A model generated the notes under the pieces. The model saw only the letters and a list, made by a program, of their open reading frames with translations, made no database searches and was not told the DNA's origin. The position numbers and the translations under genes were made by a program. A DNA stretch of 64,000 bases from an uncultured Holophagaceae bacterium (GTDB lineage Bacteria; Acidobacteriota; Holophagae; Holophagales; Holophagaceae), in the NCBI GenBank assembly GCA_903937385.1, contig CAIZZF010000014.1, positions 1-64,000 of the forward strand. The letters are read 5' to 3'. The number at the start of each line of letters is the position of its first letter. Position 1 is the stretch's first letter. Positions 26,012 to 35,315 of this stretch are shown here, in pieces.

Positions 26012-26806
26012 ATGCACCCTGTTCTCCTTGAGTTCGGCTCCTTCCCCCTGGGCACCTACGGCCTGCTGCTGGCCATCGCCTTCTTCGCGGGGACCGCCCT
26101 GGCCAAGCGCCAGGGGAGCCTGGACGGCCTCTCGCCCTCAGCCATCACTGATCTGGGCATCGCCATGCTGATCTCGGCCCTCCTGGGCTCGAAGCTGCTC
26201 ATGATCGTCGTGGACCTCATCGGCGGTGCCCCCCTGCGGGACGTTTTCTCACTCGGCACCTTGCGGGCTGGTGGAGCCATCCACGGGGGAATCATCGCTG
26301 CCACGGCGGTGTTCTTCTGGAAGCTCCGCAAGGGCCAGGGCCTGCCCCTCCGGGTCACCGGCGACGCTCTGGTGCCCGGTGTGGCCCTGGGCCAGGCCAT
26401 CGGCCGCCTGGGCTGTTTTTCCGCCGGCTGCTGCTACGGCACCGAGTCCCACCTTCCCTGGGCCACCACCTTCACGGATCCCCTCGCCCGTGCCTTCAGC
26501 GGCACGCCGCTGGGCATTCCGCTGCATCCGGTCCAGGTCTACAACTGCCTGGCCAACCTCCTGGTCATGGCCATTCTGCTGGTCGCCCGCCCCAAGCGCA
26601 GCTTCCGGGGTCAAATTTTCGCCCTCTACTTCATGGTCGAGGGCATTGGCCGCGTCATCACCGAGACCTGGCGGGGTGACGTGGATCGCGGCACGGACTG
26701 GCTGGGCTGGACCTGGCTCAGCACCGGTCGTCTTACAGGTCTCGCCTTCGCCCTGCTGGGCCTGGGCCTCTGGGCGGCGTGGAGCCGCACAAGGGAAACA
26801 CGATGA
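26012..26806 (+). CDS. lgt: Prolipoprotein diacylglyceryl transferase
   Basis: A 264-residue inner-membrane enzyme with about seven hydrophobic segments. Key blocks are GGAIHGGIIAA, GRLGCFSAGCCYGTES (the Lgt signature region with the Arg) and HPVQVYNCLANL, plus a GRVITE segment near the C-terminal end. It transfers diacylglyceryl from phosphatidylglycerol to the lipobox Cys. The ATG at 26012 begins the first helix; the longer frame upstream is charged and non-membrane. Its stop overlaps the rluD ATG (ATGA). Confidence 0.93.
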   Translation: MHPVLLEFGSFPLGTYGLLLAIAFFAGTALAKRQGSLDGLSPSAITDLGIAMLISALLGSKLLMIVVDLIGGAPLRDVFSLGTLRAGGAIHGGIIAATAVFFWKLRKGQGLPLRVTGDALVPGVALGQAIGRLGCFSAGCCYGTESHLPWATTFTDPLARAFSGTPLGIPLHPVQVYNCLANLLVMAILLVARPKRSFRGQIFALYFMVEGIGRVITETWRGDVDRGTDWLGWTWLSTGRLTGLAFALLGLGLWAAWSRTRETR

Positions 26807-27783
26807 TGCAGTTCTGCGCCGAGGCTGGCGCCCCCCGTCTGGACCGCTATCTCGCCGACCTCCATCCAGAGGTGCCTCGCGCCCGCTGGGATGCCCACGT
26901 CCGCACCGGCCTGGTGAAGGTGAATGGCCAGCCCGTGACCAAGGGCGGCGTCCGCCTGCGCCCCGGAGACGTGGTGGAGACGGACCTGCCCGTGATCACC
27001 GTGGCTGCGGCCCACCTGGAGGCGGAGGACATCGACCTGCCGACGCTCTACGAGGATGGGCTGCTGTGGATCGTGGACAAGCCTGCCGGCATGGTGGTGC
27101 ACCCGGGTCCCGGTCATCCCGGCGGCACCATCGTCAACGCCCTGCTCCACCGCCTGAAGACCCCGGTGGAGGTGGATGTCCTCGCTGAACCCTCGGAAGA
27201 TGCCGAAGAGCTGTCCTCGGGCTGGCCGGGCCTGGTCCACCGCCTGGACCGCTACACCACCGGCTGCCTCTGCCTCGCCAAGACCCTCGACGCCCAGCGG
27301 GCCATTCAGGACCAGTTCAAGGCCCGGACCGTGGAGAAGCGCTACCTGGCCATCGTGCGCCATTCCCCGCGTCTGCCCCAGCTGGGGAGCCTGCTCATTG
27401 ACCAGCCCATCGCCCGGCACAAGCACGACCGCCTCCGCATGGTGGTGGCCGCAGGCGGCCGCCCGGCTCAGACCCGGATCCGGGTGCTGGCCCGCACCTC
27501 CAGCATCGCCCTGGTGGAGTGCGAGCTGCTCACGGGCCGCACCCACCAGATCCGGGTGCACCTCGCGCACCTGCGGGCACCGATCATGGGGGATACGCTC
27601 TACGGTGGCCCCGGCAGATGGCAGGACATCGACAGCCAGCCCCTGCTGCTGCCCCACCCGGCCCTCCATGCCTGGAAGCTCTCCGTGGACCACCCCGGCA
27701 CTGGGGAGCGCATCAACGCCATCGCCCCCCTGCCCGAGGCTTTTCGGGCCCTGGCCGCGTCCTTGGGCTTGCCCGAAGCCTGA
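26803..27783 (+). CDS. 23S rRNA/tRNA pseudouridine synthase (RluD family)
   Basis: A 326-residue enzyme with an N-terminal S4 RNA-binding domain (about 12-60) and a pseudouridine synthase domain. The catalytic D149 is in HRLDRYTTG; GRTHQIRVH and LYGG blocks confirm the family. It isomerises specific uridines in structured RNA, RluD type most likely 23S rRNA helix 69. The ATG at 26803 overlaps the lgt stop; the GTG at 26779 lies inside lgt and is not needed. Confidence 0.9.
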   Translation: MMQFCAEAGAPRLDRYLADLHPEVPRARWDAHVRTGLVKVNGQPVTKGGVRLRPGDVVETDLPVITVAAAHLEAEDIDLPTLYEDGLLWIVDKPAGMVVHPGPGHPGGTIVNALLHRLKTPVEVDVLAEPSEDAEELSSGWPGLVHRLDRYTTGCLCLAKTLDAQRAIQDQFKARTVEKRYLAIVRHSPRLPQLGSLLIDQPIARHKHDRLRMVVAAGGRPAQTRIRVLARTSSIALVECELLTGRTHQIRVHLAHLRAPIMGDTLYGGPGRWQDIDSQPLLLPHPALHAWKLSVDHPGTGERINAIAPLPEAFRALAASLGLPEA

Positions 27784-27850
27784 GCGGGATGCATCATCCC
27801 ACCGGCGGATCCGCCCCCGGGGGGATTCTGCGCCCTGAGAATGGACTCCC

Positions 27851-28315
27851 ATGCTCGCCAACCTGACCCAACCCATCACCCTGGACTCGCTGCTGAAGGA
27901 CTACCCCTGGCTGCCAGGGGTGTTCTTTGCCGTCCTGTGCCTTGTGGTCCTGCTTCTGGTGTCCCTGCCCCGCCTCGCCACCTGGCGCCGGGGGAAGGGC
28001 CGCCCGGTGCTGACTCCCATCCAACTCGAAGCCATGCTGATGGGTGCCGGCGCGCTGGTGGTGGATCTGCGGAACGCCCAGGACTTCGCCAGCGGTCACA
28101 TCCGGGGCTGCCTGCACGTCCCCTACGAGGGGGTTGCAGCCCGATTCGTGCAGCCCGATCCCAGAGCAAAACGGGCCCTGGTCCTGGTCGATGAGACCGA
28201 CCTGCTCTCCCACCAGGCCCTGGACCTGCTGGTCGCGCGGGGCTTCACCTGGGTCTATGTCCTGAAAGGCGGCATGGAGGCCTGGCGCAGCGCCAATCGG
28301 CCCCTCACCAGGTAG
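27851..28315 (+). CDS. Membrane-anchored rhodanese-like protein lacking the catalytic cysteine
   Basis: A 154-residue protein: one membrane helix (about 22-40), then a rhodanese domain (residues 55-152; VVDLRNAQDFASGHIRGCLHVPY, GFTWVYVLKGGMEAWR). At the active-site position the usual CxxGxRS loop reads VLVDETDLLSHQA, with no Cys, so sulfur transfer is unlikely and a binding or scaffold role is more probable. It lies 67 bp after rluD and may share its transcript. Confidence 0.85.
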   Translation: MLANLTQPITLDSLLKDYPWLPGVFFAVLCLVVLLLVSLPRLATWRRGKGRPVLTPIQLEAMLMGAGALVVDLRNAQDFASGHIRGCLHVPYEGVAARFVQPDPRAKRALVLVDETDLLSHQALDLLVARGFTWVYVLKGGMEAWRSANRPLTR

Positions 28316-28327
28316 CGTCAGGCCACC

Positions 28328-28915
28328 CTACTTCTTGCTGGGTTCACTGAGCAGCGCCGCCGTGGGGGCGCTCTGGAACTCAAGGTGGGTGATCCACCAG
28401 CGCTTGCCGTCCCAGCCGCACTGAAGTGCGTTTACTCCGGTGTACATGGCCGGGCCGTCGGCGGTCAGGCGGATCTCGTAGGCCGACCAGACCTGGGCGA
28501 TCCCCTCGTGCTTCTGCACGGTGACACTCGTGCCCTTCTCGAAAAAGCCCTTTTCCCATTGAGGGATGGCGAAGCTGAGGAAGGCTTCCAGCTCCAGAGG
28601 GCGCAGGAAGGCTCCCTTCTCCGGATGGCGGGCAGCCACCATGATCCGGGCCTGAAGGTGGAAGAGGCTGCGAATCTTCTCGATGTCCCGCTTCTGGTCC
28701 TTGGGTCCGGAGATGAACGCGTAGAGCGATGCTGTGAGCGCCTCAGGAGTGCCGGCTTCGGCGCTGCTGAGGTCGGCGCGGACCACTTCCTTCAGGGGGT
28801 TCGAGCTGGCCTTGCCGCTCGGAGCGGGCGTTGGCGCCGGCAGCGGGAGGGGCACCGGGGGCGGCCCCTGGGCGGCCAGGGTGAAGGCGGAGAGGCAGAG
28901 CAACGCGCGGAACAT
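28328..28915 (-). CDS. Exported NTF2/SnoaL-like protein
   Basis: A 195-residue protein with a signal peptide (MFRALLCLSAFTLAAQ) and a Pro-rich spacer, then a fold resembling NTF2/SnoaL-like secreted proteins: ALTASLYAFISGPKDQKRDIEKIRSLF, FLRPLELEAFLSFAIPQWEKGFFE, IAQVWSAYEIRL and WDGKRWWITHLEF. A pocket-forming periplasmic role, ligand unknown, is inferred. GGAGG precedes the ATG at 28915; the longer start would overlap ampG. It is the gene right after ampG. Confidence 0.8.
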   Translation of the reverse strand: MFRALLCLSAFTLAAQGPPPVPLPLPAPTPAPSGKASSNPLKEVVRADLSSAEAGTPEALTASLYAFISGPKDQKRDIEKIRSLFHLQARIMVAARHPEKGAFLRPLELEAFLSFAIPQWEKGFFEKGTSVTVQKHEGIAQVWSAYEIRLTADGPAMYTGVNALQCGWDGKRWWITHLEFQSAPTAALLSEPSKK

Positions 28916-28938
28916 AGAACCTCCGAAGTAGGACAATG

Positions 28939-30153
28939 TCACGCCTGTGGCTCTTCCGGAAGCCCCCAGCGGTCCCAGAGCAGCAGCAGGAGCAGACCCG
29001 GGATCGCGGCGGCGGCGCAGACCGGGAAGTAGAGCTTCCAGCCATAGGCGTCAGCCATGAAGCCGGTGAGCCCCGCGAAGAGGCTGCGCGGGAGAGCCAT
29101 CAGGGCGCTGAAGAGAGCGTACTGGGTACCCGTGTAGGAGCGGTTGCAGCTGCCCATCAGCAGCGCGGCAAAGGCGCTCCCGCCCATGCCGAAGGCCAGG
29201 TTTTCCAGCGTGTTGGCCGCCACCAGGAGGGGCAGGTGCCGCCCCAGCAGGGAGATGACCCAGAAGCCCAGGATGCTGCCGGCCTGCAGGAACCCGCACA
29301 GCCAGAGGGCCCGGCGGAGGCTCATGCGGGTGAGCATCCACCCCCCCAGGAGCCCGCCGCCAATGATGGCCAGCATGGCCGTGGTCTTCTGCACGGTGCC
29401 CACCTGCATCTTGGAGAAGCCCATGCCCCGGAGCAGGAAGGGCATCGTCATGGACTCCGCGAGCCAGTCCCCCAGCTTGTAGAACACGGCAAAGCCCAGC
29501 AGGTAGGCAATACCCTTCCGCTGGAGCAGGTCCTTCAGGGGACCCGTGATGGCCTCCTGGAGGGTCTTCGGGGCGGAGGCGATGGTATCGGTGTTCACCG
29601 CCAGCCAGGTCCCGAGGGTGCCCAGGAGGGTGAGGGCGGCCATGGCCAGGTAGGTGGCACGCCAGCCCAGGGCCTGCGCCAAGATCAGGGCCAGGCCGCC
29701 GCTCACCAGCATGGCCACGCGGTAGGCGGCGATGTGGATGCTGTTCCCGAGGCCGAGCTGCTTCTGGTCCAAGGCCTCGGCCCGCCAGGCGTCCACGGCG
29801 ATGTCGAAGGTGGCGCTGGTGAAGGCCACGGCCAGCGCCAGGAGGACCACCCGCGAGAGGTCCAGGTGCGGCTGCGCGAAGCCCAGCAGGACGAGGGCCA
29901 CGGCCATGCCCAGTTGCATGAGCGCCATCCAGCCCCGGCGGCGGCCCAGGCCCGGCAGGGCATAGCGATCCAGCAGCGGCGCCCAGAACACCTTCAGGCT
30001 GTAGGGCAGCGTCACGAAGCTGAAGAGGCCGATGGTGCCGAGGCTGAGGCCCTCGTCCGTCATCCAGGCCTTCAGGGTCGAGCCCGTCAGGTAGAGGGGC
30101 AGCCCGGAAGCAAATCCGAGCAGGATCAGGACCAACAGGCGACGGCGCGGCAT
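28939..30153 (-). CDS. ampG: AmpG-like muropeptide permease (MFS)
   Basis: A 404-residue inner-membrane transporter with about 12 hydrophobic segments. The opening LVLILLGFASGLPLYLTGSTLKAWMTDEGLSLGTIGLFSFVTLPYSLKVFWAPLLDRY is the AmpG signature. It imports anhydromuropeptides for cell-wall recycling. The gene is somewhat shorter than E. coli AmpG (about 490), lacking the two extra helices some members have. It precedes the NTF2-like exported gene and comes after a terminator-like region behind acs. Confidence 0.88.
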   Translation of the reverse strand: MPRRRLLVLILLGFASGLPLYLTGSTLKAWMTDEGLSLGTIGLFSFVTLPYSLKVFWAPLLDRYALPGLGRRRGWMALMQLGMAVALVLLGFAQPHLDLSRVVLLALAVAFTSATFDIAVDAWRAEALDQKQLGLGNSIHIAAYRVAMLVSGGLALILAQALGWRATYLAMAALTLLGTLGTWLAVNTDTIASAPKTLQEAITGPLKDLLQRKGIAYLLGFAVFYKLGDWLAESMTMPFLLRGMGFSKMQVGTVQKTTAMLAIIGGGLLGGWMLTRMSLRRALWLCGFLQAGSILGFWVISLLGRHLPLLVAANTLENLAFGMGGSAFAALLMGSCNRSYTGTQYALFSALMALPRSLFAGLTGFMADAYGWKLYFPVCAAAAIPGLLLLLLWDRWGLPEEPQA

Positions 30154-30217
30154 CCCTGATGGTAGCGGCAGCTGAGGGCGGCGGTTATCCGGATGCTGGC
30201 GGTTGGCAGAAGAGAAT

Positions 30218-30293
30218 GCCCGGCTTCGCCGGGCTTTCTCGCGGGGATCCGGGGGTATTCGCGCAGCGAAGCGGAGCGTGGAACCCCCGGATC
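30218..30293. terminator. Two hairpins in the acs-ampG gap
   Basis: GCCCGGC/GCCGGGC (30218-30224 and 30228-30234, 3-base loop) is followed on the plus side by TTTCTC; a larger hairpin GATCCGGGGGT/ACCCCCGGATC (30246-30256, 30283-30293) lies 11 bases on. They sit just downstream of the acs stop and probably end its transcript; the motif CGCAGCGAAGCGGAGCG in the larger loop is repeat-like. Confidence 0.55.
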
Positions 30294-30297
30294 AAGG

Positions 30298-32229
30298 TCA
30301 ATCAGCAAGGGTGCTAAGGTCGCCCGGATCCTGGCCCAGAGCCTGGGCCTTGAGGGCCCGGCGGAGGATCTTGCCGGAGCGCGTCTTCGGCAGGCTGGCG
30401 CAGATCTCGATCTCGCTCGGCATGGCGATGCCGCCCAGATCCTCACGGACGTGGTCCTTGAGGCTGGCGATGAGGCCGGGGCCCGTGGAGACACCCGCCC
30501 TGACCACCACGAAGGCCATGATCCGCTCGCCCTTGATGGGATCGGGCAGCCCGACCACCGCGCTCTCGGCCACCGCAGGGTGACGGATGAGCGAGCCCTC
30601 CACATCGGCCGTTCCGATGCGGTGTCCGGCCACGTTCAGCACATCGTCCGAGCGGCCCAGAACGGCGAAGTAGCCATCCGCATCCTTCACGGCCACATCC
30701 CCCACCGTGTAGTAGCCGGGGATCTCCTTCCAGTATTCCTCGTAGCGCTTGTGGTCGTTCCACACGGTCCGCAGCATGTAGGGCAGCGGGAACTTGATGA
30801 CCAGCAGGCCGCCCTGGCCGTTGGGCACCGGGCTGCCGTCGTGGTTCACCACGGCCATCTGGGCGCCGGGCATGGGCTTGCCGGCTTTGCCCGGGCGGGC
30901 TTCAAAGGTGGGCATGGTCCCGATCACCGGACCCGCAATCTCCGTCTGCCACCAGTTGTCCACCACCTGCCCGTTGCCCTGCCCGACCAGATGCTGCTGG
31001 GCCCAGCGGTGGGCCTCGGGGTTCAGGGGTTCACCCGCGCAGGCCATCAGCCGCAGCTTGGAGAGGTCGTACTTGCCCGGGGCTTCGGCGCCGTGGCTCA
31101 TCCACATGCGCACTGCCGTGGGGGCGGTGAACATGACGTTGACACCGAACCGCTCACAGATCTCCCAGGTGACCTCGGGGCTCGGGTAGTCCGGCGCGCC
31201 CTCGCGGCAGAGCACGGTGGCCCCGATGCTGAGCGGGCCGTAGACGATGAAGCTGTGGCCAACCACCCAGCCGATGTCGGAGGTGCTCCAGTAGATGTCG
31301 CGCTCCTGGATCTGATAGAAGGCCTTGCTCAGGTAGTTCACGCCCACCAGGTAGCCGCCGGTGGTGTGGACCACGCCCTTGGGCTTGCCGGTGGTGCCGC
31401 TGGTGTAGAGGATGAACAGCGGGTGCTCGGCGTCCACCATCTCGGGATCGCAGTGGATCTCTCGCCCCCGCTGGATGTCGTAGAAGTCCTTCTCGCGCTC
31501 GCTGGCGAAGCTGACCGGATCGTCCCCGGGGCGGGAGCCGCGGCGGTGGACAATCACGTGGTCCACCGAGGTAAGGTCGCGCACGGCCTCGTCCACGATG
31601 GGCTTGAGGGCGATGGACTTCCCGCGGCGGTAGGTGAAGTCGGAGCAGACCACCACCTTGGCGCCGGCGTCCTCAATGCGGGTGCGCAGGGCCAGGGCGC
31701 CCATGCCCGCGTAGACCACGCTGTGGATGGCGCCGATGCGGGCGCAGGCCAGCATCGAGATGATGCCCTCGGGCGTGAGGGGCATGTAGAGGATCACGCG
31801 ATCACCCTTCTTCACGCCCAGGCGCTTGAGGGTGTTGGCGAAGCGGTTCATCTCGCGGTAGAGGCGGTTGTAGGTATAGGAGCGCTCGTCGCCATCCTCG
31901 CCCACCCACAGCAGTGCGGCCTTGTTGCGGCGATCGCTGTGCACGTGGCGGTCGATGCAGTTCACCGTGGCATTGAGCTTGCCACCCACGAACCAAGCAT
32001 GGTTGGGGGCGTTGAACTGGAGCACCTCAGTCCAAGGCTCGGCCCAGTCCAGGGCGCGGGCCTTCTCCGCCCAGAAGGAGGCCGGATCTTCCTGAGCCAG
32101 GGCGCACTCCACCTCGTAGTTGATGGCCGCCTGCTTGGCAAGCCAGCCCCGCATGGGAATGGGTGCCTCACCTTTCTGCAGCGCATCGATGGTGGCTTTT
32201 TGGGTAAGGCTGATTTCCACGTCGCTCAT
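30298..32229 (-). CDS. acs: Acetyl-CoA synthetase
   Basis: A 643-residue AMP-forming acyl-CoA ligase. The P-loop motif YTSGTTGKPKGVVHTT, the WWQTEIAGP acetate-pocket block, DIGWVVGHSFIVYGPL, DVLNVAGHRIGTAD and the C-terminal SGKILRR with the acetylatable Lys are all present. It activates acetate to acetyl-CoA and feeds the TCA cycle (acnB is 11 kb away). GGAG five bases before the ATG. The acetate Trp pocket argues against a coumarate ligase. Confidence 0.95.
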   Translation of the reverse strand: MSDVEISLTQKATIDALQKGEAPIPMRGWLAKQAAINYEVECALAQEDPASFWAEKARALDWAEPWTEVLQFNAPNHAWFVGGKLNATVNCIDRHVHSDRRNKAALLWVGEDGDERSYTYNRLYREMNRFANTLKRLGVKKGDRVILYMPLTPEGIISMLACARIGAIHSVVYAGMGALALRTRIEDAGAKVVVCSDFTYRRGKSIALKPIVDEAVRDLTSVDHVIVHRRGSRPGDDPVSFASEREKDFYDIQRGREIHCDPEMVDAEHPLFILYTSGTTGKPKGVVHTTGGYLVGVNYLSKAFYQIQERDIYWSTSDIGWVVGHSFIVYGPLSIGATVLCREGAPDYPSPEVTWEICERFGVNVMFTAPTAVRMWMSHGAEAPGKYDLSKLRLMACAGEPLNPEAHRWAQQHLVGQGNGQVVDNWWQTEIAGPVIGTMPTFEARPGKAGKPMPGAQMAVVNHDGSPVPNGQGGLLVIKFPLPYMLRTVWNDHKRYEEYWKEIPGYYTVGDVAVKDADGYFAVLGRSDDVLNVAGHRIGTADVEGSLIRHPAVAESAVVGLPDPIKGERIMAFVVVRAGVSTGPGLIASLKDHVREDLGGIAMPSEIEICASLPKTRSGKILRRALKAQALGQDPGDLSTLAD

Positions 32230-32357
32230 GGAGGGCTCCGGAAGGGGGGTGGAATGGATAAATGGGGGATGTTAGGAGGGAAGGTAGCATGGGAAGCGGC
32301 CCACTTCAGCCAAAATTGCGGTCACATCATCTCCCCAACTTCCGCTGGAAACCCCCT

Positions 32358-32999
32358 ATGGCCACCATTTACGACTCATCCATCAGCTATGACCTCCATC
32401 CGAGCGTGGCCCATGTGCAGGCCATGCTGGCGAACCTCAAGGCCAGGACCGGACTCGATCTGGGGGCGTGGGTGGCTCGAGTGAAGGCGGAGGGTCCCGC
32501 CGAAGAAAAGGCCCGCCGGGCCTGGTTCAAGGCCCAGGGCCTCGGGGGCAACCAGGCCCTGTTCCTCGCTGAGCGCAGCATGGGCAGTTCAGGCCATGCC
32601 TTCGACGACACGCCCCAGGGCTACCTGGCGGCGGCGCCCGACTACGTCAGCCAGCAGTACACCGGGAAGAAGGCGGCCTTTGCCCCGCTGTATGGGCAGC
32701 TCGTGGGCCTTGTCCGCACCCTGGGTCCCGACGTCAGGATCTGCCCCTGCCAGACCATGGTTCCCTTGTACCGGCAGCATGTTTTTGCGGAAGTGAAGCC
32801 CTTAGCCTCCCGGCTGGACCTGGGCCTCGCCCTGGGCGATCCCGCCTCTGTGACCGACCCCAGCGGCCGCCTTCGCGAGACCGGCGGCTTCGCCCGGAAA
32901 GACCGGCTCACCCACAAGCTTGAAGTCCGTACTACAGCTGATCTGGAGGATGCCCTGGCCTGGCTGAAGGTGGCCTACGAGCGGGACCGGCCCGTCTAG
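32358..32999 (+). CDS. DUF4287 and DUF5655 domain protein
   Basis: A 213-residue protein. The first 75 residues follow the DUF4287 pattern (LDLGAWVARVKAEGPAEEKARRAWFKAQGLGGNQALFLAE), and 95-210 the DUF5655 pattern (PLYGQLVGLVRTLGPDVRICPCQTMVPLYRQHVFAEVKPLASRLDLGLAL). The function is not established. Its TAG and the TAG of the convergent ybaK-like gene share a CTAG. Confidence 0.85.
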   Translation: MATIYDSSISYDLHPSVAHVQAMLANLKARTGLDLGAWVARVKAEGPAEEKARRAWFKAQGLGGNQALFLAERSMGSSGHAFDDTPQGYLAAAPDYVSQQYTGKKAAFAPLYGQLVGLVRTLGPDVRICPCQTMVPLYRQHVFAEVKPLASRLDLGLALGDPASVTDPSGRLRETGGFARKDRLTHKLEVRTTADLEDALAWLKVAYERDRPV

Positions 33000-33481
33000 G
33001 GCTGGGGCACGGCGGCCTGCACCCGCTGAATCGACAGGACCCTCTCGAGCTCCCCGGGGGCCAGGCCCACAAGAAAGCCCCGACTGCCGCCGTTGAGGTA
33101 GATGCGCTCCAGCTCGAAGAGGCTCGCTTCCGCATAGACGGGCAGGGCCTTCTTGGTGCCCAGCGGGCTGGTGCCGCCCACCAGGTAGCCGCTGTGCCGG
33201 TTGGCAACCTCGGGCTTGCAGGGGTGGATGGCTTTCGCTCCGACCTGACGGGCCAGCTCGCGGGTGCTCACCTCGCGGTCACCATGCATGAGGATGATGA
33301 GGGGCGCACCCTTCTCGTCCTCCATGACGAGGGTCTTGATAACCGCGTGTTCCGGCACACCGAGTTCCCGGGCACTGACGGCGGTTCCGCCATGCTCCTC
33401 GTTGCGGTAGAGGTGCTCCGTATAGGCCACGCCAGCCTGCCGGAGCAGCCGGGTCGCATGGGTGGAGGGAGCCTTGGACAT
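32996..33481 (-). CDS. ybaK: YbaK/EbsC-type aminoacyl-tRNA deacylase
   Basis: A 161-residue editing enzyme that hydrolyses mischarged Cys-tRNA(Pro). The conserved lysine in VIKTLVM and the segments GDREVSTRELARQVGAKAI and GYLVGGTSPLGTKKALPVYAE (GxxSPxG) are of the YbaK group. The ATG at 33481 is preferred; six residues upstream look like leader. It converges with the DUF4287 gene, with 4 bp shared. Confidence 0.88.
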   Translation of the reverse strand: MSKAPSTHATRLLRQAGVAYTEHLYRNEEHGGTAVSARELGVPEHAVIKTLVMEDEKGAPLIILMHGDREVSTRELARQVGAKAIHPCKPEVANRHSGYLVGGTSPLGTKKALPVYAEASLFELERIYLNGGSRGFLVGLAPGELERVLSIQRVQAAVPQP

Positions 33482-33520
33482 GCCCCCATGATTCCACATC
33501 CCGCGCGGCGGCCGGAAGGC

Positions 33521-34624
33521 TCAGCCGACCGGCCCGCTGTCCGGCAGGGACTCTCCGGGCTCGGCCATGGCCAGTTTCCGGAAGGCAGAGGCCTTGATCG
33601 CGGCGTAGAGCTCGCTTCCGGGAACGATGTTCAGATCCTGCGCCGCGGCAGGGACGATCTCCGCAATGAGCCGGCCCTGCCCGACAGCCAGCTCCACGCC
33701 CGTCCGGCTGCCGCTCTCGAAGAGCGAGACGACCGTGCACGCCAGCAGGTTGCGGGCGCTGATGGCCTCCGGATGCCGCTTGAAGAGGATGATGTCTTTC
33801 GAGGAGAGCTCGAAGAGCCCGCCGGACGTCTCCTGCGCTCCTCTCGGCAGCACCAGCTCGCCGCCCTCCCAACGGTACACCGAGGCTCCGCCCTCGAGCC
33901 GCATGCCCGTCAGGCGGAGAAGGTTGATGTAGCCCACCGGACTCAGGCCCATGCGCTCACGGGCCAGGTGCTCCGTGGTCGTCTGCGCGGTCACCCGGCC
34001 CCCGGCCAGGGCGATCACCTGCTCGGTCATGAGGCGCATCTCCAGCATGGAGTGCGAGATGAACAGAAAGGGAAGGTGGAACTCCCGGCACACGGCCTTC
34101 AGGTGGCTGATGATCTGGAACCGCAGGTGGTCGTCCAGGGCCGAGAGGGGCTCATCCATGAGGAGCAGCTGCGGATTCGAGAGCACCGCCCGCCCGATGG
34201 CCACCCGCTGCTTCTCCCCCCCGGAGAGGTTGTTCACGCCCCGGTCGAGCAGGGGCTCGAGCTGCAGCACGCGAACCAGGCTTTCCAGGTCGATGCGGCG
34301 GTGCTCGGGCGCGCAGCGCTTGAGGCCGTAGAGCAGGTTTCCGCGCACGCTGAGGTGGGGAAACAGGCTGGGCTGCTGGAAGACGATGCCGATGCGTCGA
34401 CGGTCGGGTGGAACGTCGATCCGGCGTCCGCTGTCGAAGAGTGGGGTGCCGTCGAGGAGGATGCTGCCCCGGTCGGGCTCCATCAATCCGGAAACCAGAC
34501 TCACCAGGGTGGACTTGCCGCTCCCGGAGGGGCCGAAGATCCCGCAGGCCTCCCCCTGGATCACCAGATCCAGGTCCAGCGAGAAGGCGCCGAACTGCTT
34601 GTGGGTGGCCAGCCGCAGCTCCAT
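33521..34624 (-). CDS. modC: Molybdate ABC transporter ATPase
   Basis: A 367-residue cytoplasmic ATPase. Walker A GPSGSGKST, Q-loop QQPSLF, signature LSGGEKQRV and Walker B LLLMDEPLSALD are in order; the last 150 residues carry a TOBE/Mop-like region (RNLLACTVVSLFESGSRTGVELAVGQGRLIAEIV) that binds oxyanion. It powers uptake together with ModB and ModA. It starts one base after the modB stop, so the operon is modA-modB-modC on the minus strand. Confidence 0.93.
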   Translation of the reverse strand: MELRLATHKQFGAFSLDLDLVIQGEACGIFGPSGSGKSTLVSLVSGLMEPDRGSILLDGTPLFDSGRRIDVPPDRRRIGIVFQQPSLFPHLSVRGNLLYGLKRCAPEHRRIDLESLVRVLQLEPLLDRGVNNLSGGEKQRVAIGRAVLSNPQLLLMDEPLSALDDHLRFQIISHLKAVCREFHLPFLFISHSMLEMRLMTEQVIALAGGRVTAQTTTEHLARERMGLSPVGYINLLRLTGMRLEGGASVYRWEGGELVLPRGAQETSGGLFELSSKDIILFKRHPEAISARNLLACTVVSLFESGSRTGVELAVGQGRLIAEIVPAAAQDLNIVPGSELYAAIKASAFRKLAMAEPGESLPDSGPVG

Positions 34625-34625
34625 G

Positions 34626-35309
34626 TCAGTCCAGCCTCGTCATGCGGCGCCCGAGCTGCTCGTGCAGCAGCAGGACCGCCACCGAGAGGACGATGGAGAC
34701 CAGGCACAGGGCCAGGGCCATGGGATCACCCCCCGGCGAGCTCGCATAGTCGTAGATGGCGAGAGGGATGGTCTGGGTCACCCCGGGGATGTTGCCGGCC
34801 ACGATGATGGTGGCCCCGAACTCCCCCAGCCCCCGGGCGAACATGAGGACCGAGCCCGCCACCAGACCCCGGATGGACAGGGGCAGGATTACGGTGAGCA
34901 GGCAGTCCAAGGGACCCGCACCCAGGGCCCGAGAGGCCTGGATCAGGCGTGGGTCGATGGCCTCCATGCCCACGCGGATGGCCCGGACCATGAGCGGGAA
35001 GCCCACCACCGCGGTGGCGATGACCGCCGCTTTCCAGGTGAAGAGCACCGGCACCCCCAGGGAGGCCAGCGTCCTCCCGAGCCAGCCGTGCCGCCCCAGC
35101 AGGATCAGCAGCAGGTAGCCAATCACCACCGGCGGCAGGGTCAAGGGCAGGTTCACCAGGACATCCAGGGCCAGCTTGCCCCGGAAGCGGCCGTAGCTCA
35201 GGAGGTAGGCGGCCAGGAAGCCAAACGGGAGCGAGACCACGGTGGCCGCCAGGGACACCTTGAGGGAGAGCAGGATGGCGGAATACTCGGCAGAGCTGAA
35301 CGCGGGCAT
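34626..35309 (-). CDS. modB: Molybdate ABC transporter permease
   Basis: A 227-residue inner-membrane permease with five to six hydrophobic helices and the EAA-like loop (RAIRVGMEAIDPRLIQASRALGAGPLDCLLTVILPLSIRGL). Its end FARGLGEFGATIIVAGNIPGVTQTIPLAIYDY is diagnostic for ModB. Six bases separate it from modA. Confidence 0.95.
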   Translation of the reverse strand: MPAFSSAEYSAILLSLKVSLAATVVSLPFGFLAAYLLSYGRFRGKLALDVLVNLPLTLPPVVIGYLLLILLGRHGWLGRTLASLGVPVLFTWKAAVIATAVVGFPLMVRAIRVGMEAIDPRLIQASRALGAGPLDCLLTVILPLSIRGLVAGSVLMFARGLGEFGATIIVAGNIPGVTQTIPLAIYDYASSPGGDPMALALCLVSIVLSVAVLLLHEQLGRRMTRLD

Positions 35310-35315
35310 GGCAGC

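Noticed and set aside
30298-32229. Possible 4-coumarate-CoA ligase to supply a PYP chromophore
   Set aside because: The acetate-pocket Trp block and C-terminal segment are of acetyl-CoA synthetase; it is 28 kb from the PYP-like gene.
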